NCBI GenBank assembly: GCA_030848705.1
Contig: CM061243.1
Location: forward strand, 97,896,436 to 97,960,435
Reading direction: 5' to 3'
Source: Heracleum sosnowskyi
Taxonomy: Eukaryota > Streptophyta > Magnoliopsida > Apiales > Apiaceae
Length of the DNA: 64,000 nt
Each line of letters begins with the position of its first letter. Within the stretch, counting starts at the first letter, position 1. Positions 32,081 through 43,314 of this stretch are shown here, piece by piece. The notes below the pieces were generated by a model. It searched no databases. It saw nothing but the letters and a program-made list of their open reading frames with translations, and was not told where the DNA came from. The position numbers were made by a program, and so were the translations under genes.

Positions 32081-32407
32081 ATCATTACTTTTGCCTAAAT
32101 CCAACAATGTTTGTACTTGACACATACATGATTAAAAGTTTAATTTTTGGATTTGGCATTTCGATATATGAGATAATATAAAATATGTATACGGTGTTTA
32201 AAAGCGTATGAAACAACATAAATATATTTGTATAAATTATTTATTATTTCGTTACTTTTGTCTGAACTCGACAATTTTTGTACTTGACACCAATACGATA
32301 AATAATTTAATATTTGGATTTTCGGTATATGAAACTACATGAAATATGCACACCATGTATAAAAGTAAACGAAACAAAATAAGTATATTTGTATAAATTA
32401 TTTATTA
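32081..32407. repeat. Diverged 167-bp tandem duplication
   Basis: Unit 1 starts TCATTACTTTTGCCTAAATC at about 32081 and unit 2 TCGTTACTTTTGTCTGAACTC at about 32248. Both run through TTTGTACTTGACAC and end ATTTGTATAAATTATTTATTA. I estimate roughly 75-80 percent identity by eye. Confidence 0.8.
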
Positions 32408-32619
32408 ATAAGAAATATATATATATATATAACTGAAATTTTATTATATGAAAGATTTTGAATTAAATTTTAGAAAGTGAACTTTGTTGTGGTAGATATG
32501 GTTTATTACCTATGAAATCAATATATTATTAAAAAGATTATATTTTTATGAAATCAATGATACTTTTTTGAAATTATAATATTAAAATATTTTTCTTCAT
32601 ATTATCAAAATACAAGGCT

Positions 32620-33280
32620 AATTCACGTGATACACCAGATTACATGAATTTATTTAGTGTAAAATTTGGACTTTTGCTACATGTATGGTAATATTTTACG
32701 AAATTATATTTTTAAAATATTTTTCTTTGCATTATGTGTGTGACACGAAAACACGTTGTACACAAGAAGACATCAATATATTTAGTATCAAATTTAGGAT
32801 TCTGGTACATAAAACACGAAAATGGGACATGATTCATTGGTCTTATCATGGGAAATATATTTATGAACTCCAAGTAGAAGTGTAATTAAGTTCACAATTA
32901 CTTAATCAGAATTATATTTTATTTAGTTGATATGAATGTGCTATTTTATATTAAGTGCATTTATATTGAAAATCTCTTAAAAAAATATTAAATCAAATAT
33001 ATTATTAATAACAATTATTTTTATTTTAAATTATAATAACATTATTATCAAATTATAATATTATAACATTTTTCTTGATATCATAATATGTCACGAAAAA
33101 AAAGACATGAATTTAAGTGACAGATAAGACGATTTGAATTTATTAGCTGTCGAATTTGGACATGTGGTACCCAAAATACAAAAACACGACATAATTTCTT
33201 GATTGTATCGGGAATTGAATTTATGACCGTTAAAATAAATATGATTAAATTCACAGCCACTGAACCTATTTTATATTAAG
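32620..33280. repeat. Degenerate direct repeats, about 380 bp apart
   Basis: Similar stretches at 32735-32900 and 33090-33270 share phrases of the type ATTTGGA, GGTAC-CA-AA and AACACGA, followed by GGGAA-T-ATTTATGA and AATTCACA. A weaker third copy may lie at 32620-32690. They could be remnants of an old repetitive element. No coding capacity. Confidence 0.5.
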
Positions 33281-34396
33281 TAGAATTACATTAAAATTAC
33301 TTAAAATGTGTTTATCGGAGTTGATATCTAAATTCGATATAAAATGTTCGCAAAAGCCGAAGTTGTAAAAATTGTTTAAGGACATGTTATTCCTAAAAGT
33401 AGTATTTTGATCAAAAGTGTTATTGAAAAGCAGCTTTTAGATTACCGAATAATTTTGAACAAGCTTTCCAGCAAAAAACAAAATAACTGCAGTTGTGGTC
33501 TGCAACATCAATATCAGACGAACACTTAATAGGATTGATACTAGAAAAAATATATACCTAAGTGAAAAAAAATTAGAAAATATTGAGATGTGAGATTTCG
33601 ACTCTATATCGATTATCGGTAAAATAAATGGATGAAATACATAGTTCAGTTATAATTCAGTATTATAAATTAGATTATATACTAAAAAAATAATTTTAAT
33701 GGGTTCAATGTGCAATTATATTAATGATGGTTATATTCAACAATGAGACGCTAGATAATATATAACTTTCTAAGATCTAATGATCTATTATTCATATTCT
33801 CAAACTATACTAAAAAATGGATGTTGCTACACCTTAATGTTAATATACTAGTTTTTGTACTTGTAATCATAATGCATTTTCTGCAGGTTTGCTGTTACTA
33901 CTTAAAACAAGACTAAATAACATATCATCATCATGATATTTGAAAATTACTGTTGAAAAATAGACTAAATGTCACACTATTGTTGCGATAATACTTGGCA
34001 TTTTACGATTACTCCTTTATATCAATTTTGTTCGTCGTTCTTCTTACACTCAACAAGTACTACTACAAATATGATACAATAAAAACCCTTTAGATTAATA
34101 GTACTCTCCAAAAGCCAAAAGATAATCTCTCTGTAGTGTTAGAAAATCTCGGTCTCAAGTGATTATTAGTATTAATATATAAACCCAATTTGTATTGTTA
34201 TTTTTTTTCTATTTTCAAGAATGTCACTTTATAAGATATATACTGTGATCAATATTTAGAGTTTGTTAATGTTTTAAAATTAAAACGATTATCAATTAAT
34301 GACCTTAAATAAATTGGGGCAGATGAAATATATTGAAAAAAATATATGATCGATTCTGTAATAACTTGTGAAAGAAATTATAAGAATTAGAATTTG
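33281..34396. other. AT-rich spacer, possible Helitron body
   Basis: No ORF above about 60 codons and no recognised domain. It may be the body of the Helitron whose 3' end lies at 34397-34426, but I could not identify a 5' TC terminus. Confidence 0.4.
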
Positions 34397-34426
34397 GCTC
34401 GTGCTTTGCACGGGCTATCATTCTAG
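34397..34426 (+). mobile_element. Helitron-like 3' terminus
   Basis: An 8-bp stem, GCTCGTGC and GCACGGGC with a TTT loop (34397-34415), is followed seven bases later by CTAG (34423-34426) and then T. A hairpin a few bases before CTRR at an A/T insertion site is the Helitron 3' signature. No RepHel coding sequence is present, so the element would be non-autonomous. Confidence 0.65.
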
Positions 34427-35039
34427 TTATTTAATAATATAGCATCAACATTTGTGGCGTGGTTCGAGGGAGCTAATATATATATTCCTTAAGGGAAGAT
34501 CAATGCATCAAATCTTGAAGCACGCTGCATTCAGTTTAAGAGGTAAGGATTATTTTAAAAAACAAGTAACACAACTAGAATTATTAGATTCGAAAATAGA
34601 AAAATGCATATACCATGCACGGTTATAAGCTTGTATTTTTTGTACTTCAAGCTAGTTCTCTCGTACTAGAAGCTTAGATGGCTGTCAAACAGAACCTAGG
34701 AGGTATCACAATGTATTTGATTCAAGCTTATAGCTTTGCACCAGAAAATCGCAGCTAGCCACGGTTTCCTGATATATTCTGAAAGTTGCTATTGCCATGA
34801 TTCTAAAAGTTTGGATATGTTTACTGGTGAGTGTTGACATATAACTTGTGATACTTGATGATGAAGGCCTGCTGTTTTGCTAAAATCAACATATACGATC
34901 TCTAGTTCTTCGGGGCCTCGGCAGTAACTACAAATTCAGCCTTAAACAAGGTTTCATTTTTAGTTGGTGAACAGTTTGACCTCTTTGCAGAATGTAAAGG
35001 CTTATATAAAGCGAGGGAATCACTTCTCTTTGTAAAGGA
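34427..35039. other. Unassigned spacer left of element E
   Basis: No ORF above 60 codons. It includes GGCTTATATAAAGCG at about 34999-35013, a TATA-like sequence some 30 bp before the insertion point of element E. Whether it belonged to a host promoter cannot be decided. Confidence 0.4.
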
Positions 35040-36439
35040 TGTTGGGTATAATTACTAACTACACAGCAACAATAGGGCAGATATATATATTTTGTATTAA
35101 CAAGAACAGGCAAATAACCAATAAACGAAACAAAACAAAGGTCGAAACAATAAAGTAATTAGAGACTGTAATTAACAAGATAAGAAAGAACACTTATCTC
35201 TCAGGAGCTTTAACACAATACTGAAAGATAAAGAAACAGCTGAGTCGCCAAGCCTTCGAGAAGTCTTGACTGTTATTGAAGAGATTATTGCCCCACTTAC
35301 GCTGTGTTGGGTTGCAACAATATCACTCCCAGGATAAAACAACACAGATCAATCCACTCACAGATATGGCAATGATCAACAGCGACCTGCACCTCAGTTC
35401 GCCCAAAAACCTATGTATATTCTGTATTGAGAGAGAGAGAGAGAGCAGAGAAGAAAAACTGATGCCTAGGGTTTTTCACACAATTACGTATATCTCTGCT
35501 GTCTAAAACGTTATGTTTTGTATCTATATAAAATACAAAATAAAACGTAAACAGACAAAAATATTGTAACTGAAGATATGACATTTAATACTAATTATTC
35601 TGATTTAATTACCATAACAGTAGTCATCAGGATTTAACAGCTCAGTCAGGATTTCCCGGTCCATCAGGATTTGATCATCATCAGTACTCCAAGCCATCAG
35701 GACTTGCTGTCCGTCAGGAGTGGCATCAGTACTTGATCGTCCATTAGGATTTCGTCAGGACTGGACCATCAGGATTTAATTCCATCAGGATCCAAATACT
35801 GACACATGCCATCAGGATTTCACTCCAAGTACTGACCAGGCCATCAGGATTTGATCCAAGAACTGGTCCATCAGGATTTAATATAAATCCTGACCCAGTT
35901 CGTATAGCTGTTACAAATAAATACTGATACTGTTAAATTAAATCAATAAATAATATTAAATAAACAGGTAATAAAATTCCTCGCCCAGGTCGCCTCGCGT
36001 ACGCGAGACGCCGAGACATTCGCCCAAATCGCCCTTCGACCCGAGTCGAGTCGAGTCGAGTCGTGACGTGGCGGGGCGAGGTGAGGCGGGCGGCGGCGGC
36101 GCGCGTGTGTGTGTGTGTGAGGCACATACTAACACCATGCACACCCACATGCCTTAGTAGTTGTACACTACTCTTGCACATGTTTCTATATAAACCCACC
36201 AACCTCCCATTACCATTTCTATGTGGGATACAAGTTATTTCAATATAACCAACCCACATAACCCATTTCAAGCAACCTATTTCAACTCAATTTATTTATG
36301 GATTACACTAAGAAAATGTCTTAGATCCAAACATGAAAGTTTAAGTCCTCATTACAAGGAACAACCTCCATTTGTTAGTTTCCGGAAATTTCATCAAGAA
36401 CATATTTAAAATATGCCTCAAACTTTCCATTTTCTAACA
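35040..36439 (-). repeat. Element E 3' LTR (1400 bp)
   Basis: Paired with 41047-42243. It is longer because the partner has lost about 185 bp spanning a GC-rich part. It contains about twelve copies of CATCAGGATT or CATCAGTACT (35625-35890), a GC-rich block (35985-36105) with the palindrome TCGCGTACGCGA and tandem GAGTC units, and a (GT)n run near 36105-36118. Confidence 0.92.
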
Positions 36440-36453
36440 ATCCCCCACAAATC
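36440..36453 (-). promoter_or_regulatory. Element E polypurine tract
   Basis: On the minus strand GATTTGTGGGGGAT lies immediately before the LTR start TGTTAG. It is the primer for plus-strand DNA synthesis. Confidence 0.75.
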
Positions 36454-36989
36454 CATACAGAAATGCTTACATATCGGTCCATATCATGACTTGTTTTTCA
36501 GAGTCGGTACCCTTCCGGGTTTGAACCCTCCTAAGTCCTCTACTTCGATGGCTACCGGATCTAGATGGAATGTTTCACCTTGAATCTTTATCCGTTTGGT
36601 GTAACCACACTCCATAGACGACGACAAATCAAAGGCTATGGTGCTGATCTACGGCTTTGAGACGTTAATGGTCATGACTCGATCCTGTTCGTCGAATGCT
36701 TCAAGGAATAACCATTTCCTCTAATTGCGACCACACAATTACATTCGCTTAGCTGGGCATCTCCAGAGATGTACTGCTATCATCTCGTCAAATGACTTGA
36801 CCCCATTCAGAGTTCAAAATAACTCTTGCTATACTAGCAGTAACAGTACCTTTTAGGTTTACAGGGGATAGACTCAGATACGTGCGTATCAAGGTATATA
36901 GTAAAGGTACTACCAACTCACCCTCACAGCTTGTTATTACCACATTGAATACACTTCAAGGGATCTCCTATCAGGTGTATTGGGTTCCC

Positions 36990-37700
36990 GCTGCTGATGA
37001 ATCATTATGGGCTATCAGTCCCATCCCCAACCTAGACTTAAGGACTACTGCATGCTCAAGTCCTTTAGTCAAAGGATCAGCTATATTATCCTGAGTTCCA
37101 ATGAACTCTACAGCAATAATCCTTTCAGACACTAGACCCCTTATAGACTTAAGTCTAACTTGGATGTGTCTCTTTGTTTTAGCATTATACTTTTCACTTC
37201 AGATCTTGTCGATAGTTGTACGGTTATCACAATGAACAGCAATGGCTGGAAGCGGTCTGCTTACTACAGGTAACACTGACATAAGTCCATGCAACCATTC
37301 AGCCTCCGTCCCCGTGGCATCTAGTGCACACAACTCAGCCTCAAAGGTAGACCGAGTTATCAAAGTCTGTCTAGTAGACTTCCAGGATATTGCTCCACCT
37401 GCTAGGGTAAACAAATATCCAGTCACTCCATTGGTACCAGATTTCTTAGCTATCCAACTTGCATCACTATATCCCTCGAGTACTCCAGGGAATCTTCGAT
37501 AATGCAAACCAAGGGAAATAGTTCCCTTAAGATATCTAAGAACTCTATCTAGTGCCTCCCAATGAGTCTTGTTCGGACAGCTTGTATATCTAGCTAACTT
37601 AGACACAGAATAAGAAATATCTGGTCTAGTCACATTAGCAAGATATTGCAAACTCCCAATACCTTAACTGAGACACAGGAATTCCTGAACTATTCTTGAC
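36990..37700 (-). pseudogene. pol: Element E RT C-terminus and RNase H
   Basis: Recognisable as SLQYLANVTRPDISYSVSKL, then DRVLRYLKGTISLGLHYRRF, the RNase H motifs GYSDASWIAKKSGTNGVTGY and STFEAELCALDATGTEAEW, and HCDNRTTIDKI. A TGA at 37199-37201 interrupts before the terminal motif (KRHIQVRLKSIRGL and following). A frameshift lies near 37665 between SQLRY and IGSLQ. Catalytic Asp and Glu residues of RNase H are still present. Confidence 0.8.
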
Positions 37701-37817
37701 TAGGGCAACTTTAGGATCGTACGGTGTACTAGCGATTCTACAATTTGAATAACCATACTTCTCAAGTATAGATTTCTCTATATAATGAGATTGTGACAAT
37801 GTTATTCCATCAGTTGA

Positions 37818-39137
37818 CTATGTCAACTTGACCCCAAGAATCACACTAGCCTCACCCATATCCTTCATTTCAAAGTGCCTTTTCAAGAAACTTTTTGTCT
37901 CGTTAATAATCTCAATATTGGTTCCAAACAATAATATATCATCCACATATAGGCAAACGATAATACATTCATTTCCTTTAACCATATAGTAGACACACTT
38001 GTCACTTTCATTAACTACAAATTCTGATTCTAAAACAGTATCATCAAACTTTTTATGCCAGTCTCTAGGGGCTTGTTTTAAGCCATATATAGACTTGATC
38101 AACTTACATACTTTCCTCTCGTTACCCGAAGCAACAAATCCCTCAGGCTGATCCATATAAATCTCTTCTTCAAGATCACCATGAAGAAAAGCTGTCTTTA
38201 CATCCATTTGATGGATTATAAGACCATGTACAGAAGCCAATGCTATAAGCATTCGGATTGTTGTCATCCTTGCAACAGGAGAGTATGTGTCAAAGTAATC
38301 AATGCCTTCTTTTTGCCTAAAACCCTTAGCTACCAGCCTAGCCTTATACTTATCTATTGAGCCATCAGGATTCATCTTCCTTTTGAAGATCAATTTACAT
38401 CCTATAGTAGTACACCCAGGAGGTAGGTCAACCAACTCCCATGTTTCGTTAGAAACAATAGAGTCAATCTCACTCTTTACAGCACCTTTCCAGTGCCTTG
38501 ACTCCGAAGAATCCATGGCCTGTCGGAAAGTTAAAGGTTCATCCTCGACATTGTAAGTGACAAAATCACTTCCAAAGTCCTTGACTACCTTTGGACGCTT
38601 ACTCCTTCTAGGTTCATCTACTTCGTCAGGAGTAGACCTACTATCAGGATCTGCCCCCACATTTGTCATCTTTTCCACATGATCAGGAATAGAACTTGAT
38701 GTGTGAGTAGGATCATCATTAGAAATACCTTGAGGTATGCCAGTCTTCATAGGGAACACATCCTCAAAGAATGTTGCATCACGAAATTCAACTATAGTGT
38801 TAGCCACTATACCATCTATGTCAGATTTTAATACTAAAAATCTCATAGCCGTAGTGGTTTCAATATAGCCCAGAAAGATGCAATCAACAGTTTTCGGACC
38901 TAGTTTCTTTCTCTTGTGTTCAGGGACAAGCACCTTAGCAAGGCACCCCCACACACGAAGATACTTTAAACTTGTCTTCCTACTTTTCCATAATTCATAA
39001 GGTGTCTTGTCCATATGTTTCAGAGGAACTCTATTCAGAATATGGCAAGCCGTATTCAAAGCTTCTCCCCACATGTACTTAGGCAACCCAGAATTAATAA
39101 GCATGCTGTTAAGCATATCTTTAAAAGTTCTGTTCTT
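37818..39137 (-). pseudogene. pol: Element E integrase end and reverse transcriptase
   Basis: Continues the integrase frame after the TGA at 39138 and shows KYMWGEALNTACHILNRVPL, then CIFLGYIE, a linker ending EPRRSKRPKVVKDF, and RT motifs: KYKARLVAKGFRQKEGIDYF, HQMDVKTAFLHGDLEEEIYM, SIYGLKQAPRDWHKKF, and catalytic YVDD in IVCLYVDDILLFG. It ends with TAG at 37818-37820 within the RT thumb region (VILGVKLT). The ATG at 39116 is internal to the ancestral polyprotein. Confidence 0.85.
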
Positions 39138-40154
39138 TCATTCAGCCACCCCATTAGACTCAGGTGTGTATGGTGGAGTCACCTCATGAACTATACCATT
39201 GCTTGCACAAAATTCATTAAATGAGGTACTAGTATACTCACCACCTCTATCAGATCTCAAACGTTTAAGTACTTTACCAGTTTGTGTGTCAGCTTCATTT
39301 TTGAACATAATGAATTTTTCTAGTGCTTCATCCTTATGTCTAAGTAAATAAACATAACAATATCTACTACAATCATCTATAAAGGTAATAAAATATCGTT
39401 TATTATCCTTAGTCAACAAACCACCAAATTCACATATGTCAGTGTGTACTAAATCTAATACTCTTGAATCCCTAACAACATTATGAAAGGGTTTCCTAGT
39501 TTGTTTAGCAGTCACACATACTTGACATTTAGATTTCTTTTCAATAGCATATTTTGGAATCAACCCTAAGTTCATCATATTCTTTAGAGCACCAAAATTT
39601 AAATGACCAAGTCTAGCATGCCATAAATCAGATGATTCAACACAATTAACAGAAGGTGCAACACTATCATTAATAAAACTGCCCAAAACAGGTTCAACAT
39701 TTATTAAAAATAAACCATCAGACAAATAACCTTTGCCAAAGAATGTACCAGTATGTGTAATAACTACTTTATTACATTTCAAAGAAAGTTCAAAACCATT
39801 CTTAACTAAACAACTTCCACTGATAATATTTCTACGAATATCAAGAACATGGTGCACTCTAGTGAGGGATAGAACACGCCCAGAAGCAAACTTCAGGTCC
39901 ACGTTTCCTATTCCAAGAACTTGAGCAGCATGTACATTAGCTCCAGTATCAATCAACCATTCATGTGACTGATAAGTGGAAAAAAGTACAGGGTTATAGG
40001 TAACATACCCATCATTGGTTCCAGAGGCAACAGCCTCACCAACAACCATGTTAACCTTAGGCCCATCAGTGGTTGCAAGCACAGTATTAGCTTGTGCTCC
40101 CACAACAGCTTTCTTAGCTTTCTTTGCAGGACAGTCCTTGCTCCAATGACCAAC
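39138..40154 (-). pseudogene. pol: Element E zinc knuckle end, protease and integrase
   Basis: Continues the gag frame after TAG 40155. It gives VGHWSKDCPAKK, then protease with HEWLIDTGANVH (DTG site), followed directly by AQVLGIGNVDLKF. The usual stretch of roughly 20-30 residues between these motifs is missing. Pre-integrase HHCC (LWHARLGHLNFGAL, then CQVCVTAKQTRKPF) and the integrase core (HTDICEFGG, DDCSRYCYVYLL, RSDRGGEY) follow, ending at TGA 39138-39140 just after NGVAE where Arg is expected. Confidence 0.85.
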
Positions 40155-41000
40155 CTATCCACAAGACCAACATGGTTTGTTTGTCTTTGGTTTCTTAGCC
40201 TTGTTCTTGTCATTTTTAGTTTTAGTGTTATCCTTCTTAGTGACAGCCTTTCTTTTCTGTCCAACAGTCACTACATTCACCTTTGAACCCCCATGTTCAG
40301 CAGGCATCACATGTCCCTGTTTGGACTTGTGCTGTTCCTGCACAGAGATGTCCAACAACAGGTTTGTCCATGTGATCTCTCCTTTCTGTCTTTTCAGGGA
40401 GAGAGCAAACTCTTCCCAAGACTTAGGGAGCTTTTCAATCACAGCCATAACCTGAAACTTCTCAGGAAGGTCCATTCCGGACTCCTTCAAAGCATGCACC
40501 AACATCTCAAACTCATGTGCCTGCTCGGTCATGGACTTTGTATCCACCAGTTTAAAATCAAGAAACCTAGCCACAGAATACTTTTCCAACCCTTGCGAGT
40601 CAGTATTGTGTGTCTGGTCCAGCTTCTCCCATAAGAGCTTAGCAGTGAAAGAATCAGATGAATAAACATCAAATAGAGTGTTCGCTAAAGCTGCCAGTAT
40701 AGCAGCCCTAGCCACCCCATCTTTTTCCTCCCACATGGCATAAGCCTTAAGAGTTTCAGCCTTTTCCTGATCAATAACCGGTTTCTCATACTGCACCACC
40801 GGCCATAGACCCTTTACCATTAACCACAGTTTCATCTTTTTCTGCCAACGAGAAAAACCAACACCCCCACCGAATTTATCAGGCATTCCTGACAAATCAA
40901 TAGGCTGTGGGAAACGGTACGTGGTCCAATCAATGGTGGGTACAGTAACACCAGAACCAGAAGCAACAACACCAACAGGAGTCTCAGTTCCGTTAACCAT
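40155..41000 (-). pseudogene. gag: Element E gag
   Basis: I take ATG 41000 (MVNGTETPVGVV) as the likely start, five codons inside the longest frame at 41015. The gag shows the pattern SGMPDKFGGGVGFSRWQKKM, WLMVKGLWPVVQ, AKLLWEKLDQTH and LPEKFQVMAVIEKLPKSW, common to copia gags of non-SIRE lineages, and a Lys-rich tail before the knuckle CWSCG. TAG at 40155-40157 cuts the knuckle in its middle (the rest, GHWSKDC, follows in frame). Confidence 0.88.
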
Positions 41001-41046
41001 CTTGTTAATTAACAATATATAACACAGAAAATAATCTCTTCAAGAT

Positions 41047-42243
41047 TGTTGGGTATAATTACTAACTACACAGCAATAATAGGGCAGATGTATATATTTT
41101 GTATTAACAAGAACAGGCAAATAACCAATAAACGAAACAAAACAAAGGTCGAAACAATAAAGTAATTAGAGACTGTAATTAACAAGATAAGAAAGAACAC
41201 TTATCTCTCAGGAGCTTTAACACAATACTGAAAGATAAAGAAACAGCTGAGTCGCCAAGCCTTCGAGAAGTCTTGACTGTTCTTGAAGAGATTATTGCCC
41301 CACTTACGCTGTGTTGGGTTGCAACAATATCACTCCCAGGATAAAACAGCACAGATCAATCCACTCACAGATATGGCAATGATCAACAGCGACCTGCACC
41401 TCAGTTCGCCCAAAAACCTATGTATATTCTGTATTGAGAGAGAGAGAGCAGAGAAGAAAAACTGATGCCTAGGGTTTTTCACAAAATTACGTATATCTCT
41501 GCTGTCTAAAACGTTATGTTTTGTATCTATATAAAATACAAAATAAAACGTAAACAGACAAAAATATTGTAACTGAAGATATGACATTTAATACTAATTA
41601 TTCTGATTTAATTACCATAACAGTAGTCATCAGGATTTAACAGCTCAGTCAGGATTTGATCATCATCAGTACTCCAAGCCATCAGGACTTGCTGTCCGTC
41701 AGGAGTGGCATCAGTACTTGATCGTCCATCAGGATTTCGTCAGGACTGGACCATCAGGATTTAATTCCATCAGGATCCAAATACTGACACATGCCATCAG
41801 GATTTCACTCCAAGTACTGACCAGGCCATCAGGATTTGATCCAAGAACTGGTCCATCAGTCGAGTCGAGTCGAGTCGTGACGTGGCGGGGCGAGGCGGGC
41901 GGCGGCGCGCGCGTGTGTGTGTGAGGCACATACTAACACCATGCACACCCACATGCCTTAGTAGTTGTACACTACTCTTGCACATGTTTCTATATAAACC
42001 CACCAACCTCTCATTACCATTTCTATGTGGGATACAAGTTATTTCAATATAACCAACCCACATAACCCATTTCAAGCAACCTATTTCAACTCAATTTATT
42101 TATGGATTACAATAAAAAAATGTCTTAGATCCAAACATGAAAGTTTAAGTCCTCATTACAAGGAACAACCTCCATTTGTTAGTTTCCGGAAATTTCATCA
42201 AGAACATATTTAAAATATGCCTCAAACTTTCCATTTTCTAACA
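41047..42243 (-). repeat. Element E 5' LTR (1197 bp)
   Basis: Lacks about 185 bp present in the other LTR (junction CCATCA/GTCGAG near 41858) and about 19 bp near 41655. The sequence next to it on the minus strand, ATCTTGAAGAGATTA, is not the initiator-Met primer site used by A, C and D. Confidence 0.92.
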
Positions 42244-43248
42244 ATGGAGGCTCTTCAAGGTTAGACCTTTTACGCTGCGCTGATTCTGTCTCAGCACCAT
42301 TCTTATTAGGTTTTAAAAAAGAAAATGTGTGTGCGTGCGCGCGTGCGTGTTATATCTTTGTGCACTTTCTCATCTCTTAACTATATATAATATTAATTGA
42401 ATTTACAAGGATGTAGAATATTAGTTACTCTGATTTTTCCCTCTAAAGCCCCGGTATGATTCGATAGTTCTTTCTCATATATGGGAAACTGAAGAGAAGG
42501 TTATATGCAGAAAGATAATCGACTGGTCAAGTAGGGAAGTTTAGGGTAAGGAGATCGTTAGATATCATCGTTAGATATCATTCATTCTCCAAGATGATTT
42601 CCTTTTGATGTTGGATATGCCACATGACTCTAAGCCATTGTCACATTTTTTCTCTGTGGGTAGAATGAATAGAACAGGAAAGGAATGGAATGAAAATTCA
42701 TAAACAGACAATACTATTATATCGTTGAAGGAAAGGATGCAAAGGGAAGGATGAAAAAAGAAAACGAATGACTGCAATTTTCTATGATGAGGTTTTGAGA
42801 ATGAGTAGTAGGAGAGTGAGCGCTCAGCCCTTCTTTTATTTTATTTTTAATTGTAAACAAGCCATCCCTGCCCAAAGCCCTGCTGTCAGGGGTTCGAGGT
42901 TTACAAAGGATCACCAAGGTGACATTGGACAGTTATTATATATTATAGAGATTATAGAGATGTCTTTCTTTTGAAGAAGTGCAAATCATTGTTCTTGTAA
43001 TTGAACAACCCTATTACAAGATTGCAAGGCTCAGAAACTAAATCCATTTTAGACAAGTTCATACACACGATTTAGGAATTTTGTCGCAGAAATATGTGAA
43101 CTGCCTCCATATGCTCTTTTTTAAGAATCAGAATTGCAAAGAATTGTTTTATTGAATCAGATGGACTCCCAAATGGCGATTAATAATACACTAGTTAAGC
43201 ACTGAAGCAGGTCACAAGGTCTAGTAACTATAACTATAACAAATGGAT
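42244..43248. other. Spacer between element E and the UGT gene
   Basis: No convincing ORF. It has an alternating GT/GC run at 42329-42350 (GTGTGTGCGTGCGCGCGTGC) and a short direct repeat ATCGTTAGATATCAT near 42555-42580. It probably holds downstream sequence of the UGT gene and old unidentified DNA. Confidence 0.5.
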
Positions 43249-43254
43249 TTTATT
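43249..43254 (-). terminator. Candidate poly(A) signal of the UGT gene
   Basis: AATAAA on the minus strand, about 61 nt after the UGT stop codon. It fits the usual spacing of plant polyadenylation signals, but the cleavage site cannot be seen. Confidence 0.5.
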
Positions 43255-43314
43255 GTTAACAAGGATTTGGACCTTGCTACTACTAGCATTTGTAATTTTC
43301 CAGCCTTGAAATCC

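Larger units (their letters stand above)
35040..42243 (-). mobile_element. Element E: complete but dead Ty1/copia element, 7.2 kb
   Basis: LTRs at 35040-36439 and 41047-42243 with TGTTGGG...CTAACA ends. Flanking 5-mers are AAGGA (35035-35039) and ATGGA (42244-42248), a target duplication with one mismatch. On the minus strand: gag (41000-40155), protease-integrase, RT, RNase H to about 36990, and a polypurine tract GTGGGGGAT before the 3' LTR. It differs from A-D in gag type and primer site, so it is another copia lineage. Lesions: TAG in the zinc knuckle, an in-frame deletion in protease, TGA after GVAE, TAG after RT, a frameshift near 37665 and TGA at 37199. The two LTRs are about 99 percent identical outside indels. 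Confidence 0.9.

Noticed and set aside
35625..35890. Spaced CATCAGGATT repeats as a CRISPR-like array
   Set aside because: Spacing is irregular, repeats are only about 10 nt, and they lie in an LTR duplicated at both ends of element E.
35933..36271. Minus-strand ORFs rich in Arg and His in the LTR of E
   Set aside because: They arise from the GC-rich and (GT)n tracts and are broken by the deletion in the partner LTR.
42880..42915. GGGGTTCGAGG stretch as a tRNA or SINE B box
   Set aside because: No A box at the proper distance and no cloverleaf could be drawn.
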